From RBG-13-68-16 sp041494245 (GTDB taxonomy: Bacteria > Acidobacteriota > Thermoanaerobaculia > Thermoanaerobaculales > Thermoanaerobaculaceae): DNA of 64,000 nucleotides. Shown here piece by piece: positions 41,705-50,635 of the stretch. The notes below the pieces were generated by a model, which saw nothing but the letters and a program-made list of their open reading frames with translations, had not been told where the DNA came from and did not search any database. Within the stretch, counting starts at the first letter, position 1. Each line of letters begins with the position of its first letter. The position numbers and the translations under genes were made by a program. The stretch is from assembly GCA_041494245.1 (NCBI GenBank), contig JBGQAK010000020.1:4565-68564 (forward strand). Reading direction: 5' to 3'.

Positions 41705-43038
41705 TGACGATGACCCCGGACGGCTTCTCCGCCGCCTTCCGTCGGCATTTCCCCGACCTCCTCGGCCAGCCCGTCCTTGTGGCGCTCTCGGGCGGGGCGG
41801 ACTCGGTTGCCCTGCTCTGCCTGCTGCACGGCAGCAGCGAAGAGCTCGGGTGCCGGGTGTCGGCCGCCCACGTGCACCACCACCTGCGCGGCGCGCCCGC
41901 GGACGGCGACGCCGCCTTCTGTGCCGAGCTCTGCCGGCGGCTTGAGATCCCATTGGTGGTGGAGCACTTGGATCCAGTCCGGCCGCGGGGCAGCTCCCCC
42001 GAGGCATGGTGGCGCCAAGAGCGCTACCGCGTACTGGAAGGCGCGCGCCGGGTGGCGCGCTGCGCCGCGCTGGCGACCGCCCACACCCGGGACGACCAGG
42101 CCGAGACCGTGCTCCTCAAGCTCCTGCGCGGGGCCGGGCCCCGAGGCGTGGCCGGGGTGCGGCGCCGTCACGGCGCGGTGGTGCGGCCGCTGCTCGACTT
42201 CGGGCGCGAGGAGCTGCGGGCTTGGCTGTCCGCCCAGGGGGTGACGTGGCGCGAGGACGCCAGCAACGCCGACCCGGAGCAGCCCCGCGCCTGGATCCGG
42301 AGCCGGGTGCTGCCGCTGCTGGCCGGGGCGTACCCGCACGGCGTGGCGCACTTGACCGAGTTCGCCACCGCGCTGGCGGAGGACGATGCCTTCATCGGCG
42401 GTCTGCTCAGGGAGCGCGGTGTCTGGCCGGAGGTGGGGAGGGCCGTCCCGGCGGAGTCGGTGGCCGCGTTGCCCCCACCGCTGCTGCGACGGTGGGTCTT
42501 GGAGCTGGCCGCACGCCTCCCGCTCGCAGAGCCTCCCTCCCGCGGCCAGCTCGCAGCGGTCCTGAACATGCTCGGCGGTGGCCCGCCGGCGGCGGTGGAC
42601 CTGGGGCGCCGGTGGGTGCTGCGCCGTCGGGGTGGATCGCTCGTGCTCTCCCCGCCCCCGATCCGGCCGTATGCGGTGCACCCTGCGGCTGTGCCCTCGC
42701 GGGTGGAGCTGCCGGGGGGGTTCGTTGCCACCCTCGGCGCCGCCGGGTCTTCGAGGGTGCACCACCGCGCCGTCCTCCACCCCCGCGCGGCCGCGCTCCC
42801 GCTCGCCTGGCGCCCGGCTGCCCCCGGCGAGCGGTTCGGCACGTCGGGCAAACCGGTCGCCAGGGCGTTGGCCCGCGCCGGTATCCCCGCCGAGTGGCGG
42901 CGAGCGTGGCCAGCCCTCGAAGCGGGTGGTACGATGATTTGGCTTCCTGCGGTCGGGGTCGCCCAGGGGTGGGAGGGGGGCGACGCCGACGGGGTGGTGG
43001 CCGGGTTGGAGGAGCCATGGGGACGCCACGTGAGGTGA
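41704..43038 (+). CDS. tilS: tRNA(Ile)-lysidine synthase
   Basis: 444 residues. N-terminal PP-loop ATPase SGGADSVALL (29-38), then AHVHHHLRG and ATAHTRDDQAETVL, which with LLRGAGPRGVAG are TilS hallmarks; a C-terminal domain with GERF follows. It changes C34 of the CAU anticodon of tRNA-Ile2 to lysidine. ATG 41704 uses the final A of the tRNA CCA; ATG 41710 is an alternative start. It starts the tilS-hpt-ftsH order seen in many bacteria. Confidence 0.92.
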   Translation: MTMTPDGFSAAFRRHFPDLLGQPVLVALSGGADSVALLCLLHGSSEELGCRVSAAHVHHHLRGAPADGDAAFCAELCRRLEIPLVVEHLDPVRPRGSSPEAWWRQERYRVLEGARRVARCAALATAHTRDDQAETVLLKLLRGAGPRGVAGVRRRHGAVVRPLLDFGREELRAWLSAQGVTWREDASNADPEQPRAWIRSRVLPLLAGAYPHGVAHLTEFATALAEDDAFIGGLLRERGVWPEVGRAVPAESVAALPPPLLRRWVLELAARLPLAEPPSRGQLAAVLNMLGGGPPAAVDLGRRWVLRRRGGSLVLSPPPIRPYAVHPAAVPSRVELPGGFVATLGAAGSSRVHHRAVLHPRAAALPLAWRPAAPGERFGTSGKPVARALARAGIPAEWRRAWPALEAGGTMIWLPAVGVAQGWEGGDADGVVAGLEEPWGRHVR

Positions 43039-43535
43039 TTTCACCGGAGGTGATCGCGCAGCGTATCGCCGAGGTGGGGCGCCGGATCGGCGACGACTAT
43101 GCCAAGCGCGAGCTGGTCCTCGTGGGCGTGCTCAAGGGGGCGACGGTCTTTCTCGGCGACCTGCTGCGCGTCCTGCCGGGCTCGGTCCGCTTCGAGCTTG
43201 TGAACGTTCTGCACCAGTTGGGTGCCAGGGGCGCTATCATCGAGCTGACGTACGCGACGCACGTGCACCTGGAGGGGGCGCACGCCCTCATCCTCAAGGA
43301 CATCTGCCACTCCGGCGTGACCGAGAACTACCTGCTCACCCACCTCGCTCAGCAGGGGCCAGCGAGCCTGGAGGTTGCGGTCCTCGTGGACCGGCCGCGG
43401 TTGCGGCGCGTCGCCCTCGAGCCGAAGTACGTGGTCCTCGGCGACGTCCCCGATGGACGCCTGGCGGGGTACGGCCTGGAGCACGAGGGCAGGTGGGGGA
43501 ATCTCCCCGGGCTCAACGTCCTTGAGGGGGTGTGA
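43017..43535 (+). CDS. Hypoxanthine phosphoribosyltransferase-like protein with altered active site
   Basis: 172 residues, ATG 43017 inside the end of tilS with GGAGGAG upstream. Position and fold match Hpt: VLKGATVFLGDLLR, ASLEVAVLVDRPRLRR, and the GYGLEHEGRWGNLPGLNVL end. But the PRPP loop, VEDIxDTGxT in active enzymes, reads LKDICHSGVT: the first acidic residue is Lys and the catalytic Asp is His. The flexible SY loop region is also not conserved. The gene is intact. It may be inactive, use another substrate, or be a regulatory relic. Confidence 0.75.
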   Translation: MGTPREVISPEVIAQRIAEVGRRIGDDYAKRELVLVGVLKGATVFLGDLLRVLPGSVRFELVNVLHQLGARGAIIELTYATHVHLEGAHALILKDICHSGVTENYLLTHLAQQGPASLEVAVLVDRPRLRRVALEPKYVVLGDVPDGRLAGYGLEHEGRWGNLPGLNVLEGV

Positions 43536-43616
43536 CGGGCGCCGCTTTCCGGCGGCTGTGCCCTCGGAGGCCGCGCGCACCTGGGCGGCACGGTTGAAGA
43601 GGAGTTCGGAGAACTC

Positions 43617-45497
43617 GTGAACCAAAACGTCAAGAATGCGCTGCTGTTCGTTGTCGTCATCGTGTCCGTGGTGCTGCTCTGGAACTGGATCACCACGACC
43701 AGGGCGGGCACCAAGGAGATCGCCTTTTCCGACTTCCTGGACAAGGTCGAGAAGAACCAGCTCAGCGAGGTCCTGATCCGGGGGGACGAGGTCTACGGGC
43801 GCTCCACGGAGGCGCTGTCGGGCCGGCCGCTCGCGGCCCGGCCGTTTGACTTCGTCACCTACTCACCCGGCTACGACAAGCTCGTCAGCACCCTGCGCGA
43901 GCACAACGTGAAGATCAAGGCGGAGCAGCCCTCGCAGGGCTCGATCTGGACCGCGCTGCTGTCCTGGCTGCCGTTCGTGCTGCTGATCGTCATGTGGTAC
44001 TTCTTCTACCGGCAGATGCAGGTGGGCGGCAACAAGGCGATGGCGTTCGGCAAGTCGCGGGCCCGCATGCTCAACCCCCAGAAGAAGGGCGTCACCTTCA
44101 AGGACGTGGCCGGGGTGGACGAGGCCAAGGAGGAGCTCCAGGAGATCATCGAGTTCCTGCGCGATCCCCAGAAGTTCCAGAAGCTGGGCGGCAAGATCCC
44201 CAAGGGTGTGCTGCTGATGGGCGCCCCCGGAACCGGCAAGACGCTGCTCGCGCGCGCCGTATCCGGGGAGGCCGAGGTGCCGTTCTACTCGATCTCGGGC
44301 TCCGACTTCGTGGAGATGTTCGTGGGCGTGGGCGCCTCACGGGTGCGTGACCTCTTCGAGCAGGGCAAGAAGAGCGCCCCATGCATCATCTTCATCGACG
44401 AGATCGACGCGGTGGGGCGCCACCGGGGCGCCGGCCTTGGCGGTGGCCACGACGAGCGCGAGCAGACCCTCAACGCGCTCCTCGTGGAGATGGACGGCTT
44501 CGAGTCCAACGAGGGCGTGATCCTGATCGCCGCCACCAACCGCCCGGATGTGCTCGACCCGGCGCTGCTGCGCCCCGGGCGCTTCGACCGTCGCATCGTG
44601 GTTAGCCGGCCCGACCTCAACGGGCGCACGGAGATCCTCAAGGTCCACACGACGAAGGTCACGCTCGCGCCCGACGTGGACCTCTCGGTACTGGCCCGTG
44701 CTACGCCCGGGTTCTCGGGCGCCGACATCGCCAACTTCGTGAACGAGGCCGCGCTGCGCGCGGCGCGCTTCAACAAGACAGCCGTGGCTATGGTGGACTT
44801 CGAGTTCGCCAAGGACAAGGTCATGATGGGCGCGGAGCGCCGCTCCCTCGCGCTCTCCGAGGAGGAGAAGCGCGTCGTGGCGTACCACGAGGCCGGGCAC
44901 GCGCTCGTCGCGGCGCTGCAGCCCAACGCCGACCCGCTGCACAAGGTGACCATCATCCCGCGCGGCCTCGCCCTCGGCCTGACCCAGCAGCTCCCGGAGG
45001 AGGACCGCTACCTGCACGCCAAAGCGTACCTGACCGACGAGCTGGTGGTGCTGATGGGCGGGCGCCTCGCGGAGCAGATCGTCTTCGGCGACGACCACAT
45101 CACCACGGGGGCCGGTAACGACCTCGAGCGCGCCACCGAACTGGCCCGCAAGATGGTCTGCGAGTGGGGGATGTCCTCGATGGGCCCGCTCACCTTCGGC
45201 AAGCGTGAGGAAGCGATCTTCTTGGGCAAGGAGTTTGCCCGCCACCAGGACTACTCCGAGGCCACCGCGGTGGAGATCGACAGCGAGATCAAGCAGCTCG
45301 TGGAGCGGGCGTTCAGCCGCGCCAAGGAGACCCTGATGAACAACCGCCCGGTGCTCGACAGGATTGCTGAAGCCCTGCTGGAGCGCGAGGTGCTCGAGGG
45401 CGAGGAGGTCTACCGGATGGTCTCGGAGTACACCAGCGTGCCGGTGGAGAAGCTCAAGGGGCCGGGTCGCCCGACCCCGTCCGCCGAGGCGATCTGA
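43617..45497 (+). CDS. ftsH: ATP-dependent zinc metalloprotease FtsH
   Basis: 626 residues, GTG 43617 with GAGGAG upstream. Membrane-anchored AAA protease. TM1 about 6-25, periplasmic segment, TM2 about 115-135. Walker A GAPGTGKT (202-209), Walker B IIFIDEIDAVGRHRG, second region of homology RPDVLDPALLRPGRFDR, zinc motif HEAGH (424-428). Degrades misfolded membrane proteins and selected regulators. Follows hpt by 81 bases, as in the conserved tilS-hpt-ftsH cluster. Confidence 0.96.
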   Translation: MNQNVKNALLFVVVIVSVVLLWNWITTTRAGTKEIAFSDFLDKVEKNQLSEVLIRGDEVYGRSTEALSGRPLAARPFDFVTYSPGYDKLVSTLREHNVKIKAEQPSQGSIWTALLSWLPFVLLIVMWYFFYRQMQVGGNKAMAFGKSRARMLNPQKKGVTFKDVAGVDEAKEELQEIIEFLRDPQKFQKLGGKIPKGVLLMGAPGTGKTLLARAVSGEAEVPFYSISGSDFVEMFVGVGASRVRDLFEQGKKSAPCIIFIDEIDAVGRHRGAGLGGGHDEREQTLNALLVEMDGFESNEGVILIAATNRPDVLDPALLRPGRFDRRIVVSRPDLNGRTEILKVHTTKVTLAPDVDLSVLARATPGFSGADIANFVNEAALRAARFNKTAVAMVDFEFAKDKVMMGAERRSLALSEEEKRVVAYHEAGHALVAALQPNADPLHKVTIIPRGLALGLTQQLPEEDRYLHAKAYLTDELVVLMGGRLAEQIVFGDDHITTGAGNDLERATELARKMVCEWGMSSMGPLTFGKREEAIFLGKEFARHQDYSEATAVEIDSEIKQLVERAFSRAKETLMNNRPVLDRIAEALLEREVLEGEEVYRMVSEYTSVPVEKLKGPGRPTPSAEAI

Positions 45498-45589
45498 AAG
45501 GTCTGGCAATTCTGGAAGGTGCTCGCGTGCGGTCGGGCACGGCGCCTCCAGACCCAAGGTCGCACGACCGCCCATGGAAAGGTGGAATG

Positions 45590-45595
45590 TAGAAT
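45590..45595 (+). promoter_or_regulatory. -10 box six bases before plsC copy 1
   Basis: TAGAAT followed by six bases and GTG 45602 predicts a leaderless transcript for the first acyltransferase copy. Confidence 0.4.
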
Positions 45596-45601
45596 CTGGC
45601 G

Positions 45602-46312
45602 GTGATCCTTGTCCGGTCCGTGGCCACCCTCGTTTTTGTGGCGGTGGGGTTCGTGAACACCGTCATCGCGGGCGTCCTCATTGCGGTCTTCGGGTCCATC
45701 CCTCCCAGGGGCGACTGGGCTCTGCCGATCGCGCGGGTCTGGGCGCGCCTGGTTTTGGCGAGCGGCGTCGTGCGATTGCGCCGGGAGGGCGCGGACCGGA
45801 TACCGGGCGATCGGCCGGTGGTGTTCATGGCGAACCACGAGTCCTGGCTCGACATCCCGGCGCTGCTGGCAACCATCCCGGTACAGGTTCGGTTCCTGGC
45901 CAAGAGGTGGCTCTTCTCCGTTCCTTTCTTCGGGTGGGGGATGTCTTCGATGGGTTTCATCCCGGTGGACCGCCCGCACCGACGCACTGCGACCAGGTCG
46001 TTTGGGGAGGCCGCGACCCGCATCCGTGCGGGCCGCTCACTTCTGATCCATCCGGAAGGAACTCGCACCACCACGGACAGCCTGTTGCCGTTCCAGCGCG
46101 GGGGCTTCCTGATCGCGCTCAAGGCCGGCGTTCCGATCGTGCCGGTGGGAATCGAGGGCACGCGCGGTTAGCTTCCGCGGCACAGCTATCTGCTACGACC
46201 CGGAACGATCACGGTACGGTTCGGTGACCCAATCCCGACTGCTGGCCGCGGCGTAACGGCGAGGGGCGATCACGCTGCGGCTCGACGGGTTTCAGACCGA
46301 GCAGTGGTATGA
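45602..46312 (+). pseudogene. plsC: 1-acyl-glycerol-3-phosphate acyltransferase, broken copy
   Basis: Paralogue of the intact gene that follows. The first 189 codons are sound, with NHESWLD (HX4D) and the standard HPEGTR motif. Then TAG (46169-46171) interrupts after GIEGTRG, while the same frame continues LPRHSYLLRPGTITVRFG and DPIPTAG, matching the intact copy, before diverging. The last quarter is thus separated by one nonsense codon and the end is eroded. A truncated 189-residue product could still be made. Confidence 0.75.
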
Positions 46313-46336
46313 GTCCGACTTCACCTCCAGGGGCGG

Positions 46337-46342
46337 TACAAT
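46337..46342 (+). promoter_or_regulatory. -10 box six bases before plsC copy 2
   Basis: TACAAT then six bases to GTG 46349; no Shine-Dalgarno sequence, so probably leaderless. Confidence 0.4.
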
Positions 46343-46348
46343 CCGCCC

Positions 46349-47128
46349 GTGATCGTTCTCCACTGGCTGGCCACGATCGTCTTCCTCGTGTTGGGGGTGG
46401 TGAACACCATCATCGCGGGTGCCTACGGCACGATCGTGGGGTTCATCCCCCCGCGCGGCGACTGGACACTGCGCGGGGCGCGGGTGTGGGCACGCATCGT
46501 CCTCCTCGGCGGCTTCGTGCGGCTGCGCAGCGAGGGTGGCGAGCGGGTGCCGCGCGGCGAGCCGGTGGTGTTCATGTCCAACCACGAGTCGTGGCTCGAC
46601 ATCCCGGCGCTGCTTGCGACGATCCCGGTGCAGGTGCGGTTCCTGGCCAAGAAGTCGCTTTTCGCGTGGCCGTTCTTCGGCTGGGCCATCTCCTCAATGG
46701 GTTTCATCCCAGTGGACCGCGAGAACCGCCGGACCGCGATCAGATCGTTCGAGGAAGCCGCCTCGCGCATCCGGAGTGGGCGGTCGGTGCTGATCTTTCC
46801 GGAGGAGACGCGCAGCACGACCAGTAAACTGCTGCCGTTCCAGCGCGGTGGCTTCCTGATCGCGCTCAAGGCCGGGATCCCGATCGTGCCGGTCGGGCTC
46901 GAGGGCCCGCGGCGGTGCCTGCCGAAGCACAGCTACCTCGTGCGTCCGGGCAGGATCACCGTGAAGTTCGGCGACCCGATCCCGACCGCCGGCCACAGCG
47001 TGACTGACAAGGGCGAGTTGATGGACGCGGTGCGGACGCAGATCGAGCGGTTGCGTGGCAATACCGGGGCGGGCGCAGGGGTTCCAGACGAAGGGAGGGT
47101 CGGGGGGAGCGTGCGCCATGGTGAGTGA
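46349..47128 (+). CDS. plsC: 1-acyl-sn-glycerol-3-phosphate acyltransferase
   Basis: 259 residues. Adds the second acyl chain in phosphatidate synthesis. N-terminal membrane helix (LATIVFLVLGVVNTIIAG), then the HX4D motif in NHESWLD, and FLAKKSLFAWPFFGW. The substrate-binding motif normally PEGTR is PEETR here, whereas the broken neighbour keeps PEGTR. Then PIVPVGLEGP and KFGDPIPT. The protein may have changed acyl-acceptor preference. Its end overlaps the SufT-like gene by 11 bases. Confidence 0.87.
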   Translation: MIVLHWLATIVFLVLGVVNTIIAGAYGTIVGFIPPRGDWTLRGARVWARIVLLGGFVRLRSEGGERVPRGEPVVFMSNHESWLDIPALLATIPVQVRFLAKKSLFAWPFFGWAISSMGFIPVDRENRRTAIRSFEEAASRIRSGRSVLIFPEETRSTTSKLLPFQRGGFLIALKAGIPIVPVGLEGPRRCLPKHSYLVRPGRITVKFGDPIPTAGHSVTDKGELMDAVRTQIERLRGNTGAGAGVPDEGRVGGSVRHGE

Positions 47129-47420
47129 GGAGAGGGTCTGGGACGCGCTGGCGACCGTGATGGACCCGGAGATACCGTTCTCGGTGGTGGATCTCGGGCT
47201 CGTCTACGGCGTCGAGGTGAGCCCCGAGGGTGGTGTGCGGGTGCAGCTCACGCTCACGACGCGCGGGTGCCCGCTCGTGCGGCGGATCTCCGAGGATGCC
47301 CGGGCGGCGATCCAGGGGCAGACCGGCGCCGGCGAGGTCGTGGTCGAGATCGTCTGGGACCCGCCGTGGAACCCGACGATGGCCTCCGAGGAGGTCCGTT
47401 CCCACTTCGGGTGGTCGTGA
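47118..47420 (+). CDS. MIP18/DUF59 family protein (SufT/PaaD-like)
   Basis: 100 residues, ATG 47118. DUF59 domain: VWDALATVMDPEIPFSVVDLGLVYGVEV, TTRGCPLVRRI with the conserved cysteine, and VEIVWDPPWNPTMAS. Members support maturation of FeS proteins. It directly precedes mrp by nine bases, whose product carries its own N-terminal DUF59 domain, so the two likely act together in FeS cluster delivery. Confidence 0.87.
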   Translation: MVSEERVWDALATVMDPEIPFSVVDLGLVYGVEVSPEGGVRVQLTLTTRGCPLVRRISEDARAAIQGQTGAGEVVVEIVWDPPWNPTMASEEVRSHFGWS

Positions 47421-47429
47421 GGGGGTGTG

Positions 47430-48476
47430 ATGGCGCTGACGGAAGCTGACGTCCGGCAGGCACTCAAGAAGGTCAAGTTCCCGGGGCTCACCCGGGACAT
47501 CGTTTCGTTTGGCTTCGTACGCAGCGTGGCGGTGAGCGGCGACACCGTGACAGTGGAGATCGTGATGACCACCGCCAACCTGGCCGCCCAGGAAACCGTC
47601 GAGCGCGACGCGCGGGCGGTGCTCTCGGCGCTGTCCGGTGTGCAGGAGGTCGTGCTGGACTGCAAGGCGCAGGCGCCGCAGGCGGCCGCGGCGTCGGCAC
47701 CGGCGCGTGAGGTGCTGGCCGGGGTGCGCGTCAAGATCGCGGTGGCCTCGGGCAAGGGCGGGGTGGGGAAGTCGACCGTCGCCGCCAACCTGGCCCTCGC
47801 GCTGCGGCAGATGGGCTCGTCCGTCGGCCTTTTGGACGCCGACATCTACGGACCCTCGCAGCAGATGATGATGGGGTGCACGAACAAGCCCATGGTCAAC
47901 CGGGAGCAGAAGATCCTCCCGGTGGACGCCCACGGTGTGAAGGTGATGTCGCTCGGGTTCCTGATGGACCCTGACACCCCGGTGATCTGGCGCGGGCCGA
48001 TGGTGATGAAGGCGCTGCAGCAGTTCATCGAGGACGTGGAGTGGGGGACGCTCGATTACCTGGTCGTGGACCTGCCCCCGGGAACCGGCGACGCCCAGCT
48101 CACGGTTACGCAGCAGGTGCCCCTGGACGGCGCGGTCATCGTGACCACCCCCCAGGACGTGGCGCTCATCGATGCCCGCAAGGGGCTCGCCATGTTCCGC
48201 AAGGTAAACGTGCCGGTGCTCGGCGTGATCGAGAACATGTCGGCGTTCATCTGCCCGCACTGCGGGGAGCGCAGCGAGATCTTCAAACACGGCGGCGGAC
48301 GTCGGACGGCCGAGGAACTCGGGGTGCCCTACCTGGGGGAGATCCCAATCGATCCCGCGATCGTGGTGGGCGGAGATGCCGGGTTGCCCATCGTCGCCTC
48401 CGATCCGGATTCGCAGGCCGCACGGGCGTTCATGGAGGTGGCATCCGCGATCGTTCGCCGGCTCGAGCGCGCATAG
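47430..48476 (+). CDS. mrp: Mrp/ApbC iron-sulfur cluster carrier ATPase
   Basis: 348 residues, ATG 47430. N-terminal DUF59 domain (1-80), then the P-loop of the MinD/NBP35 family SGKGGVGKSTVAANLA, DADIYGPSQ and DLPPGTGDAQLT, and the CPHC pair that binds a bridging 4Fe-4S cluster (ICPHCGERSEIF). Carries FeS clusters to apo-proteins, such as the FeS reductase in this window. Convergent with the DsbA-like gene, 12 bases apart. Confidence 0.94.
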   Translation: MALTEADVRQALKKVKFPGLTRDIVSFGFVRSVAVSGDTVTVEIVMTTANLAAQETVERDARAVLSALSGVQEVVLDCKAQAPQAAAASAPAREVLAGVRVKIAVASGKGGVGKSTVAANLALALRQMGSSVGLLDADIYGPSQQMMMGCTNKPMVNREQKILPVDAHGVKVMSLGFLMDPDTPVIWRGPMVMKALQQFIEDVEWGTLDYLVVDLPPGTGDAQLTVTQQVPLDGAVIVTTPQDVALIDARKGLAMFRKVNVPVLGVIENMSAFICPHCGERSEIFKHGGGRRTAEELGVPYLGEIPIDPAIVVGGDAGLPIVASDPDSQAARAFMEVASAIVRRLERA

Positions 48477-48488
48477 CCCTCGGAGTGC

Positions 48489-49679
48489 CTACTTCGGGGC
48501 GGGCGGGGACGCGACAGGCTTGGGCGTCGCGGCGGGCGCCGGAGTCGGCGTGGCCGGTTTCACGACGATCTCGGCTGCGTTTTCCGGGAGCCCCTTGGCG
48601 GCGATGATGGCCTGCAGGCGCTTGGCGAACCACTCCGGCTCGCCCCACGGCAGCTGCTCGCCACCCGCGAAGTAGGTGGGGGTGCCGAAAACGCCGAGGC
48701 GGTAGCCCAGCTCGAGCTGCCTCAGCACCGTGTCGATCGCCGGGTCCTTCAAGAAGCAGGCGCGGAACTTGGCCTCGTCCAGGCCCTGCTGCGAGAGGAA
48801 TCCGAGGGCCGCCGCGTCGACGCTCTCGACGGTGAGGGTGTCCTGCAGCCGGTAGAACTCTTGCTTCAGGGGAACGAGGCGGTCCGGCCAGATCGAGCCC
48901 ACGCAGTCCCCCGCCACCGCAGCCCGGAACGCCCACGGGTGGAGGTTGTAGAGGGGGAAGTTGACGAGCCCGTGGTGGGTGCTCTCGCCGGCCTCGGCCA
49001 GCAGCGGCCCGACGTTGCCCCAGCCCCGCTTGCAGGCGGGGCACTGGAAGTCGGAGAACTCGACCACTTTGACGATCGCCTTCTCGTGGCCGGGGTCCCA
49101 CTGAATGTCGGCGCTCTCGAGGATCTCGCGCCGCACGGCCCGCGGGTCCCTGTTGACCGGCCAGGTGCCGCCGATCGCGAGGTACTTCCCGTCGGTGCTG
49201 ATGGCGATGGGCATGCGCACGGAGCCGTACCCGGTGGAAACCACGGCGGTCAGGGCGAGCACCCCGCTCTGGCGGATCGGGCTCATCGGCCAGGAGATCT
49301 TCACGCGGTTGCCGAGAAAGCTGCTGAGGGCCTGCGGGAGCGTTTCCTGGACGAACTGCGGGAGCGTCGCGCCCGTCACAGGCGGGTCGGTGGGCGGCAA
49401 GGGGAACAGGAGGCCTGCTGCGGCCGTGCTCACCAAGGGGTCCACCAGCATGCCGAGCTGGTCCTTGGCCTCGCCCATTGGGGTGGAGCGCTCCGCACGG
49501 ACGGTTTGGTACGGACCGGAAGGTGCGGTGTGGACAACGTTTTCCGTGAACGTCACGACCTCGGCCGGCACATAGGCCATGTAGGCTTTCGCGAACCGCT
49601 TGAGGTCCTGCTCCATCAACTGGGCACTGCACGTGGTCGCCACCAGCAGTGCGACTGCTGCCATCCTGCCCCGCGGCAT
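48489..49679 (-). CDS. Exported DsbA-like thioredoxin-fold protein with extra N-terminal domain
   Basis: 396 residues, ATG 49679 with GGGAGG upstream. Signal peptide MPRGRMAAVALLVATTCSA. Residues 20-190 form an unassigned beta-rich domain. From about 200 a thioredoxin-4/DsbA fold begins: KVVEFSDFQCPACKRGWG with CPAC as redox site, and GTPTYFAGG with the cis-proline loop. The Pro/Ala-rich tail resembles that of the cyclophilin. Probably a periplasmic disulfide oxidase or isomerase. Confidence 0.83.
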   Translation of the reverse strand: MPRGRMAAVALLVATTCSAQLMEQDLKRFAKAYMAYVPAEVVTFTENVVHTAPSGPYQTVRAERSTPMGEAKDQLGMLVDPLVSTAAAGLLFPLPPTDPPVTGATLPQFVQETLPQALSSFLGNRVKISWPMSPIRQSGVLALTAVVSTGYGSVRMPIAISTDGKYLAIGGTWPVNRDPRAVRREILESADIQWDPGHEKAIVKVVEFSDFQCPACKRGWGNVGPLLAEAGESTHHGLVNFPLYNLHPWAFRAAVAGDCVGSIWPDRLVPLKQEFYRLQDTLTVESVDAAALGFLSQQGLDEAKFRACFLKDPAIDTVLRQLELGYRLGVFGTPTYFAGGEQLPWGEPEWFAKRLQAIIAAKGLPENAAEIVVKPATPTPAPAATPKPVASPPAPK

Positions 49680-49765
49680 CAAGGCCTCCCTTTCGACATC
49701 GGCGAAGCATAACAAAGTCAGGACGGGTTTGCCCTTGCCAAGTCCGCGGACCAGCCGAGCGGGCC

Positions 49766-49795
49766 TTGGAAGCGCGACGGCGTCTCCTGTAGAGT
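49766..49795 (+). promoter_or_regulatory. Promoter of folP-cdaA-cdaR-glmM, leaderless type
   Basis: TTGGAA (49766-49771), 18-base spacer, TAGAGT (49790-49795), then six bases to GTG 49802. No ribosome site lies between, so the message should begin at or near the start codon. Confidence 0.5.
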
Positions 49796-49801
49796 TGTAG
49801 C

Positions 49802-50635
49802 GTGCTGGAGCAGCGGCTGTCTGATCTGTGGGCACGAGGTCGCCCAGCGGTGATGGGTATTCTCAACATCACCGCGGACTCCTTTTCGGACGGCGCGAGG
49901 TTCCTCGACCGCGAGGCGGCGGTCGTGCACGGCCTCGCGCTCCTGGCCGCCGGCGCGGACATCGTGGACGCGGGCGGCGAGTCCACACGGCCGGGCGCGG
50001 ACCCGGTGCCAGCCGGGGAGGAGCGCGACAGGGTCGTGCCGGTGATCTCCGAGCTGGTGCGCCTCAGGCCGGACGCGCTGGTTTCGGTCGATACCGCCAA
50101 GGCCGAGGTCGCCGCCGCTGCCCTCGCAAGCGGTGCGCGGATCGTCAACGACGTGACCGCGGGCCGCGACCCCCGCATGTTCGAGACGGTGTGCGCCCAC
50201 GGAGCAGGGATCGTGCTGATGCACATGCGGGGAGAGCCGCGCACCATGCAGCGCGATACCGCCTACGCCGACGTCGTGGCCGAAGTGCACGAGTTCCTGG
50301 CGGCCCGCGCCTCTGCGGCAGTTGCCGCCGGCATCCCCCACGGGCGGATTCTCCTCGACCCTGGGATCGGCTTCGGCAAGGATGTCGGGGGCAACCTGCG
50401 CCTGCTCTCGGCGCTGCCGGATCTGGCGGCGCTCGGCCACGCTGTGGTGGTGGGCAGCTCGCGCAAGGCCTTCATCGGCACCCTCGCCGGGGCGGAGGTG
50501 GGCGAGCGCCTCGCCGGCACGCTCGCCTCGCTCGCGGACACCGTCGGCCTGCGGCGGGTCGTCGTGCGCGTGCACGACGTGGCGCCGGCCGTGCAGTTCC
50601 TGACCGTGCTCTCGGCCCTGCGGGGGGCGGCATGA
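49802..50635 (+). CDS. folP: Dihydropteroate synthase
   Basis: 277 residues. Joins pterin and p-aminobenzoate in folate synthesis. Motifs: VMGILNITADSFSDGARF, DIVDAGGESTRPGAD, ARIVNDVTAG, LLDPGIGFGKD and VVVGSSRKAFIG. First gene of a four-gene operon; ATG of cdaA overlaps its stop (ATGA). Start GTG 49802 is six bases after a -10 box. Confidence 0.94.
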   Translation: MLEQRLSDLWARGRPAVMGILNITADSFSDGARFLDREAAVVHGLALLAAGADIVDAGGESTRPGADPVPAGEERDRVVPVISELVRLRPDALVSVDTAKAEVAAAALASGARIVNDVTAGRDPRMFETVCAHGAGIVLMHMRGEPRTMQRDTAYADVVAEVHEFLAARASAAVAAGIPHGRILLDPGIGFGKDVGGNLRLLSALPDLAALGHAVVVGSSRKAFIGTLAGAEVGERLAGTLASLADTVGLRRVVVRVHDVAPAVQFLTVLSALRGAA

